DNA from: Candidatus Methanohalarchaeum thermophilum
Lineage (GTDB): Archaea > Halobacteriota > Methanonatronarchaeia > Methanonatronarchaeales > Methanonatronarchaeaceae
Direction: 5' to 3'
Length of the DNA stretch: 64,000 nucleotides
Assembly (NCBI GenBank): GCA_001914405.1
Contig: MSDW01000002.1
Coordinates: forward strand, 1 to 64,000
The translations under genes and the position numbers were made by a program. Below, one piece after another: positions 59,355 through 64,000 of the stretch (positions are counted from its first letter, which is position 1; each line of letters starts with the position of its first letter). A model generated the notes under the pieces. That model saw only the letters and a list, made by a program, of their open reading frames with translations. It did not search any database and had not been told where the DNA came from.

Positions 59355-60616
59355 ATTCTCTCACCTTTTCTCTCCTCGAAACCTCCTTTATCATAAACTA
59401 CATCTCCTCTCAATATTGTTTTTTCGGGGAATATGGCCTCCTTTCCTTCATATGGGCTCCAACCACATTTTGAATAAAGATCCGATCTATTTATTTTCTT
59501 TATTTCGTTGAAATCCATTATTACCAAATCCGCATCATTACCTTCTTTTATCTGACCCTTGTTTTTCATATTAAATATCTCCGATGGGTTTCTGGCCATC
59601 AACTTGGACAATGTATTTATAGAAATGTTCTTTCTTTTAACTTGATAAGCAAGCAGGGGTAATGTAGTTTGAACTCCAGGTACGCCGGAAGGTGTATCCC
59701 AGAAATCTCCTTCTTTTTCTCCTACAGTGTGAGGGGCGTGATCCGATGCAATTATATCAACTGATTCGTTTTTTAAGTAATACCAGAGTCTTTTCCGGTT
59801 TCTTTTATTTCTAACTGGTGGATTAGTTTTTATATAAGATCTTTTTTCTTCCAGGTCACTTTTAGTAAAAAATAGGTGATGAGGAGTAACTTCGTATGTC
59901 CAATTTTTTGTGTTGGCCACTATCTTTGCGGCCTTTGCCGTACTGACATGGCAGATATGTACACTATTTTTATCTAAAGTTTTTTTAAGTTCCTTAATTG
60001 ATTTTATTTCAGCTTTTGCTGGCCTAGCTCTTGAAAAATAACCTGGACTTCTATCTCTAAACTTTTTTAGGCCTATATCGACTATCCTCTGATCCTCTGC
60101 ATGTAAAGTTGGCTTTTTATCTAGTTTATTTATCTCATCAACTTTTCCTTTTAATTCATTTAAGTCTATACCTAGTTCATCGTGAGCCAGAAAAATTTCT
60201 CCAAAAGCCGTCGGATCCTCCTTATTTAGTTCGCTGATATCCGTTCCCGACACTACTCCAGCATTTAATCCAAAGTCTACGAAAGACCTCCTAGAAGCTA
60301 ATTTACTTTTTCTCCTAATAGCTTTTCTGGATAAGGTTGGAGGATCAGTATTAGGTTGTTCAACTACGGTTGTTATCCCTCCAGCAGCTGCTGCTTTTGA
60401 TCCAGTCCTCCATGTCTCCTTTTGCTTTTGTTTAAAGTCCCTGAAGTGTACATGTGAATCAATAAAACCAGGTAAAACTATTTTGTTACCTGCGTCAATA
60501 ATTTCTCCATTTAAACCTGTTTTTTTAATTTCGGTTATTTTTCCTCTTTCTATTCCGATATCAGCTTCTATTAAGTTATTTTTATAAAGTATTCTTCCAT
60601 TTTTAACTACTTTCAT
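59351..60616 (-). CDS. pyrC: Dihydroorotase
   Basis: This encodes 421 residues of the class I amidohydrolase type. It closes carbamoyl aspartate to dihydroorotate in pyrimidine synthesis. GFIDSHVHFRD carries H55 and H57, PTLHAEDQ and HICHVST supply later ligands, and IASDHAPHT carries the catalytic Asp. SGVPGVQTTLPLL is typical. An allantoinase-like activity is less likely. A GGAGAG site precedes the ATG. The gene overlaps the AMMECR1 3' end by 14 bp and the Toprim gene by 4 bp. Confidence 0.93.
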   Translation of the reverse strand: MKVVKNGRILYKNNLIEADIGIERGKITEIKKTGLNGEIIDAGNKIVLPGFIDSHVHFRDFKQKQKETWRTGSKAAAAGGITTVVEQPNTDPPTLSRKAIRRKSKLASRRSFVDFGLNAGVVSGTDISELNKEDPTAFGEIFLAHDELGIDLNELKGKVDEINKLDKKPTLHAEDQRIVDIGLKKFRDRSPGYFSRARPAKAEIKSIKELKKTLDKNSVHICHVSTAKAAKIVANTKNWTYEVTPHHLFFTKSDLEEKRSYIKTNPPVRNKRNRKRLWYYLKNESVDIIASDHAPHTVGEKEGDFWDTPSGVPGVQTTLPLLAYQVKRKNISINTLSKLMARNPSEIFNMKNKGQIKEGNDADLVIMDFNEIKKINRSDLYSKCGWSPYEGKEAIFPEKTILRGDVVYDKGGFEERKGERI

Positions 60617-61199
60617 CTATATTTCTCTCCACAATCTCTCCATTTGGTGTCTTTTCAGTAAAGATACTCCCCTGAAACTTGTAGATCTCTACATCTTCAT
60701 CAAGCCAGGCATCTGGTTTAATTCCAGCCTTAGTACATGTATTAGATAAAAACTCAACTTCGCTCCAACCTTGTTCAACAGGAACCTGCGGCAGCAAAAG
60801 ACCTTTTTTATTTCCTTTTTCTATTATCAATCCATCTTCACCGATTTTCACTTTATCTTCAATGTCTTTAGAATCCTCATTTATCTCTTGTGGCTTAGTT
60901 AATATAGTCACTTCAATAGTTACATTACCTAGATCGCTTTCCTTTAAAGGAGGAAACCTTGGGTCGTTGAAGGCTGCTCCCAAAGCAGATTGCTTAACTG
61001 CATCTTCAAGCGTCTGATCAGGATATGGACGGCCTATACAACCAAAAAGATCACCATTCTTATGTAATGTAACAAAAACCCCTCTATTTTCCTTAAACAC
61101 ATCTGAAGTCTCTAATTTGGTTTTTTCATTCTTTAAATTAGCCTCAATCGTCTTTCGAGCTAATTTAATTGCCTCAGCTCCTTCTTCTTTACCTAAAAT
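60603..61199 (-). CDS. AMMECR1-domain protein, apparently starting at ATT
   Basis: This encodes about 198 residues if translation begins at ATT 61199. The first ATG in frame would give only 165 residues and would omit LGKEEGAEAIKLARKTIEAN, which matches the conserved N-terminal helix of the family. A perfect GGAGGT lies 6 nt before the ATT. RGVFVTLHKNGDLFGCIGRP, then SALGAAFNDPRFPPL and LLLPQVPVEQGW are the AMMECR1 hallmarks. The domain's role is unknown; the family is linked to MEMO, whose gene is at 26.6 kb here. It overlaps pyrC. Confidence 0.85.
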   Translation of the reverse strand: MLGKEEGAEAIKLARKTIEANLKNEKTKLETSDVFKENRGVFVTLHKNGDLFGCIGRPYPDQTLEDAVKQSALGAAFNDPRFPPLKESDLGNVTIEVTILTKPQEINEDSKDIEDKVKIGEDGLIIEKGNKKGLLLPQVPVEQGWSEVEFLSNTCTKAGIKPDAWLDEDVEIYKFQGSIFTEKTPNGEIVERNIDESS

Positions 61200-61317
61200 A
61201 ATAAGACCTCCTAGCCAAATAATAACTCTAAAATGATTTATAATTCTTTAAGTTCATTAAACTTGAATTAAACTAAGACCTTCAAACAACTATAACATTC
61301 AAACAACCATAATACGT

Positions 61318-61360
61318 GTGAACTAACCATTACCTAATCAAAGATTAGGAAGGGACTTCA
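61318..61360 (+). repeat. Hairpin repeat, short form, right end of a TnpB relic
   Basis: GTGAACTAACC, then ATTACCTAATCAAAGATTAGG and AAGGGACTTC. On the minus strand it follows the tnpB relic's 3' end, the position of an IS605-type right end and guide-RNA scaffold. Confidence 0.82.
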
Positions 61361-61399
61361 GGAGAAGTTTAAATTAGGCTCATATTTACATTTGAGCCA

Positions 61400-62300
61400 T
61401 ATCTTAACCCAAATGGCTTTCTTATTCTTCTCGGCGTGTCCACACCACCACTACCCCCCTACTCCTACTTCAAATGTTTCAGGCTTACCCAACTCCTTCA
61501 ATCCTTTCTTAGCTACATTCAAAGCACCATCTACATCAACATTAATCAAACTACCATCACCCATCATATATAACCCTCTTTCAATTCTCCCTCCCTCATA
61601 GCCTTGCTTTTTCCCCTACCCCACATCCGCTAACCCATTACACTTACTCGAACATAACTCATAAACAAACTCAAACCCTATACCATAATACTCCAGTTCA
61701 CGCTCCAATTTTTGCTAAAACTCATCAAACAATACCTAAACAAACCTCCCAATGATACAACCACCTAAATCTACCCTCCTCCACCACTCCCCCCACCACC
61801 ACAAAACACCTCCCCATACCCTACTCTCTTTAAAGCAATCAACAATCACCTAAGCTGCCTCATCCAAACAATCATACACATAGTTGCTCCTGTCCCTAAA
61901 CAACTTGTTTATTCTCTCCGTGCCCCCTCTCAATACCCTGCTTATCCTTAACAGATTGTAACCTAGCCACTTCCTTATCGAACCACCTGTTATACAATTT
62001 AAGCTCACACCCATCCAAAACAAATAAACGCCCAAAATAGCCAACACAAACAACCTAGATAACCAGAACCCAAAACAACACCTAAACAAACACCCTCCCC
62101 CGTCTCAACTAATTCCTTCTCTCCCTCACATATAACTCAACACTCAAAATATCGAGCACCCGCCTCAGAGGATTACTTGTAATCGCTTAATCTCCTTTTC
62201 CCTAACCTCCCCAAAGATAAACGGTATCCGAATCTCTTTTAATTTTGAGGCTGTATTGTTTTCTGAAGTCCTTGGAGACTCCGATCCTTATGTGATCCTC
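61400..62300 (-). pseudogene. tnpB: Degenerate tnpB (IS200/IS605 OrfB), RNA-guided nuclease relic 1
   Basis: Read on the minus strand, broken frames give in order HIRIGVSKDFRKQYSLKIKR, then GCELKLYNRWFDKEVARLQS with VKDKQGIERG, then RINKLFRDRSNYVYDCLDEA, then ERELEYYGIGFEFVYELCSS, and finally [20 protein letters not shown]. This is the order of TnpB: barrel, RuvC helices and the D-x-NGALN end of the last RuvC motif. Many stops and frameshifts are present. No tnpA transposase is adjacent. The plus strand here is strikingly poor in G. Confidence 0.9.
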
Positions 62301-62333
62301 CTTGACCTGGAACCCCTGCCTTGGGCTAGTTCA

Positions 62334-62374
62334 GTCAACTACCCCTACCAAAATCAAAGATTTTGGAAGGGGCT
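62334..62374 (+). repeat. Hairpin repeat, short form
   Basis: GTCAACTACCC, then CTACCAAAATCAAAGATTTT with GGAAGGGGC. It is the best-paired copy (CCAAAATC with GATTTTGG), lying 3' of the second tnpB relic on the minus strand. Confidence 0.85.
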
Positions 62375-62375
62375 T

Positions 62376-62708
62376 GTGTATGATAGGACCAGACCACATG
62401 TACAATTTAATTATCGGTTTCCTCGGAGAACTTCCGTTACACACAGAGAGGTTCTCGCTCATCTAGAACCGATTCCAAGGGCCAGTTGACCGTGACCCAT
62501 CCACTTCTGGGAACCGAACATGGTCAGTGGTTCCATCGGCTCTCGCGAGCACGCTTTTGCCCGAAGCGGAAAAGTTCAGGTTCTCAAGCATGGTAGCGTT
62601 CCCCAAAGAAGCGGTTTTCCCTCCTTTAAGAGAGTGCCTTAAACCAGGAGCCAACCATTCAAACCTATTGACTTTGACCAAAAATATGTGTTCTAGCCAT
62701 TCAAGCAT
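62376..62708 (-). pseudogene. tnpB: tnpB relic 2, C-terminal tail
   Basis: An open stretch of about 81 codons reads NRFEWLAPGLRHSLKGGKTA, then ASGKSVLARADGTTDHVRFP and EVDGSRS. It ends before a hairpin right end at 62334-62374. The order suggests the C-terminal tail of a TnpB-type protein lying beyond the zinc ribbon. It is more GC-rich than the surroundings. The rest of the gene is missing. Assignment rests on context more than on motif. Confidence 0.6.
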
Positions 62709-62710
62709 TA

Positions 62711-62760
62711 CCTCAATTCCTCTCCCACCTAATCAGAGATTAGAAAGGAGTCTCCTTGAG
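62711..62760 (+). repeat. Hairpin repeat, short form, at an internal deletion junction
   Basis: CTCAATTCCTC, then CCCACCTAATCAGAGATTAG and AAAGGAGTC. It follows the N-terminal tnpB fragment (62750-63120) directly, so everything between residue ~125 and the right end has been lost in that copy. Confidence 0.75.
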
Positions 62761-63120
62761 GTGAAAAGATGAATAATACCCTTCTTTGTCTAGGTAAGTT
62801 GGTGGTTGAGGTTCTTCCGTGTACTTACCCTCTCTTTTTCTTCTCAATTAATTTAAAAAAGGATTGGAAGGCTTTGTCCACATGCTTCATCGTTTGCTGA
62901 GTCACCTGAGAAGGCAAACCTCATAGTTCTCACTCTCACCCCTCAATCCTTTGTAGGCGTTGTAGTAGTTTAGGTATTCTCCGTTTTTGTGGAAATACTC
63001 CATATCACCTTGTATAAATGTCTCATTGCATAGGTCTTTACTTCTATGAGTCATTTGCTCAATCACCTTGTGTTCTTCACTGCTTAGGTCTGATAGATGC
63101 TGTCTCAACGCCTTCTTCAT
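62750..63120 (-). pseudogene. tnpB: tnpB relic 3, N-terminal third
   Basis: It starts at ATG 63120: MKKALRQHLSDLSSEEHKVI, then [31 protein letters not shown], a one-base frame change near 62930, [18 protein letters not shown], and GKY-like text with PPTYLDKEGYYS. This is the typical TnpB N-terminus (Y-x-x-Y-x2-L-R-x-S-E-N-Y, then SQV-x-QQT-x-x-x-VD-x-AF-x-SFF). It stops at a hairpin right end, leaving only about 120 codons, so the copy is internally deleted and inactive. Confidence 0.88.
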
Positions 63121-63164
63121 TCTCTTATCATATACCTTTATATCTCCCTATTTAAGTGTTGAGG

Positions 63165-63227
63165 TTGATTCATCCCCCACCAAAATCAGAGATCATGGAA
63201 GAGGTCTCCTCAACCACCAAAATAAAG
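63165..63227 (+). repeat. Hairpin repeat, long form
   Basis: TTGATTCATCCC, then CCACCAAAATCAGAGATCATGG and AAGAGGTCTCC, then TCAACCACCAAAATAAA. It lies between tnpB relic 3 and the promoter of the zinc-ribbon gene. Confidence 0.78.
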
Positions 63228-63249
63228 AGTTTAATATTATACCATAAAC

Positions 63250-63264
63250 AATATATTTATAAAT
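63250..63264 (+). promoter_or_regulatory. Candidate archaeal TATA box
   Basis: ATATATTTATAAATC, about 30-40 bp before the ATG of the zinc-ribbon gene, matches a euryarchaeal TATA element. The short distance suggests a leaderless or nearly leaderless message. Confidence 0.5.
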
Positions 63265-63290
63265 CAATAATCATCTAAGAGTTGATTTAA

Positions 63291-63464
63291 ATGAGCGATG
63301 AAGATGAAATTAGATGCGTGTCCTGCGGTATCACCATAACCGGGCCCGCCTTCACCTCGTTCCCTTGTCCGGAATGCGGGGAAGTAACCATTGCGAGATG
63401 TAAAAACTGTAGAAAGCAAAGTAATCACTACAAATGTTCAGAATGTGGATTTATAGGGCCGTGA
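63291..63464 (+). CDS. Small double zinc-ribbon protein (HVO_2753-like)
   Basis: This encodes 57 residues with four C-x2-C knuckles: [21 protein letters not shown] and YKCSECG. This forms two treble-clef-like zinc sites, as in the haloarchaeal HVO_2753 family, which in Haloferax is linked to swarming and biofilm phenotypes. The gene lies four bases before EF-1beta, the same pairing as in haloarchaea, which hints at a translation-linked role. The start is the only ATG in frame. Confidence 0.9.
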   Translation: MSDEDEIRCVSCGITITGPAFTSFPCPECGEVTIARCKNCRKQSNHYKCSECGFIGP

Positions 63465-63468
63465 TAAA

Positions 63469-63735
63469 ATGGGAGAAGTAGCAGCCAAAATTAAGGTTAT
63501 GCCGGAAGGCACTGATGTAAATTTAGACGAACTGGAAGAAGAGATAAGTGACAAAATCAAGGATGAACAGTTGAAAAACATAGAAAGAGAAGCAGTTGCA
63601 TTTGGCCTAGAAGCTTTAATGCTAACAGTAGTCGTAAAGGACGATGAAGGAGGAACAGACGAAATAGAAGAAAAACTCTCCGAAATAGAAAAAGTTGAGA
63701 GCGTTAAAGTAGAAGACATCAATAGATTGATGTAA
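63469..63735 (+). CDS. ef1b: Translation elongation factor 1-beta
   Basis: This encodes 88 residues. It is the GDP/GTP exchange factor for EF-1alpha. [23 protein letters not shown] opens the ferredoxin-like fold, [15 protein letters not shown] is the core strand-loop, and [13 protein letters not shown] is the end. The length is the archaeal norm. It is co-transcribed with the zinc-ribbon gene upstream. Confidence 0.96.
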   Translation: MGEVAAKIKVMPEGTDVNLDELEEEISDKIKDEQLKNIEREAVAFGLEALMLTVVVKDDEGGTDEIEEKLSEIEKVESVKVEDINRLM

Positions 63736-64000
63736 GTTTGTTTTACTTTTTAGTTACATAGTAGAGACCAGCTAAAAAATCCTTTAAGATTAAACTAAAA
63801 AATAATTAAACAATCTAATGCTTTTTTTTATTTTTATTTTTTTTTAAAGTCAGTTGAGATCTAAATTTGGTACTAGATGGGGGGATTAAAGGACTAAAAG
63901 TAATTTTTTGAGGTAAATTTTACTTGCGTAGGTAGATTAATGGTTTTATATATTTCTTTGGGTTTTTTGGTTTATTGGAATTGCTTTGAGGTTTTGGGTT
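63736..64000. other. AT-rich end of the window, nothing recognised
   Basis: T-rich tracts near 63823-63845 could end the EF-1beta transcript. No gene or repeat was seen before the window ends. Confidence 0.4.

Noticed and set aside
61400-63120. A functional TnpB nuclease
   Set aside because: All three pieces have stops, frameshifts or deletions, and no intact copy or tnpA is in the window.

Overview
This is a contiguous piece of an AT-rich euryarchaeal chromosome. RNA polymerase subunits A and B are each split in two (rpoB''-B'-A'-A''), the translation factors are of the IF5B, EF-1alpha and EF-2 type, and ribosomal proteins L7Ae, L18e, L24e, L30e, S6e and S28e are present. Many starts are GTG or TTG behind GAGGT-like ribosome binding sites. 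A VhoG/VhoA/VhoC-type membrane [NiFe] hydrogenase, acidic lysine-rich proteins, and an amino acid permease with universal stress (Usp) domains of haloarchaeal style together suggest a halophilic methanogen related to Halobacteria. Methanonatronarchaeia is my best guess; no marker in the window proves it.

Layout. 0-3.2 kb: a toxin-antitoxin-like pair, tRNA-Glu, an unknown gene, phosphoglycerate kinase and an intron-containing tRNA-Thr. 3.2-10.7 kb: a transposon relic zone, a permease/Usp locus broken by a frameshift, a divergent Lrp/RCK_C regulator, an orphan adenine methylase and a dead IS5-like element. 10.7-14 kb: an encapsulated-ferritin-type gene, an ATP-cone-like gene and more relics. 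14-20 kb (minus strand): ribosomal proteins, NDP kinase, RpoN, tRNA-Pro, IF5B and methionine aminopeptidase. 20.7-29.5 kb (minus strand): rpoK, enolase, S2, MEMO, mevalonate kinase, isopentenyl phosphate kinase, type 2 IDI, RNase J and GluRS, an isoprenoid and information-processing cluster. 29.8-34.4 kb: a superoxide reductase and a few unknown genes amid transposon debris. 34.5-49.2 kb (minus strand): the canonical rpoH-B''-B'-A'-A''-L30e-nusA-S12-S7-EF2-EF1A-S10 run, with a tRNA at each end. 50-58.8 kb: hypCDAE, dnaG and the hydrogenase operon with its protease. 58.9-61.2 kb: Toprim protein, dihydroorotase and AMMECR1. 61.3-63.2 kb: a graveyard of TnpB genes. 63.3 kb to the end: a zinc-ribbon protein and EF-1beta.

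How the genes work together. The hydrogenase structural genes, their endopeptidase and hypCDAE sit within 9 kb and would together build a Tat-exported, membrane-anchored H2-oxidising enzyme feeding a cytochrome b. HypB and HypF are not in the window. The MVK-IPK-IDI2 run supports an archaeal mevalonate pathway ending in isopentenyl phosphate phosphorylation.

The most unusual content is outside the ordinary genes. About sixteen copies of a short hairpin repeat resemble the right end of IS200/IS605-TnpB elements, and several abut gene 3' ends in one relative orientation. A longer repeat of about 0.45 kb carries the same hairpin. Also notable are a tRNA-Ser that appears to have two tiny introns, an intein in RpoA'', a dinucleotide-tract frameshift in the permease-Usp gene, and an AMMECR1 gene with no ordinary start codon.
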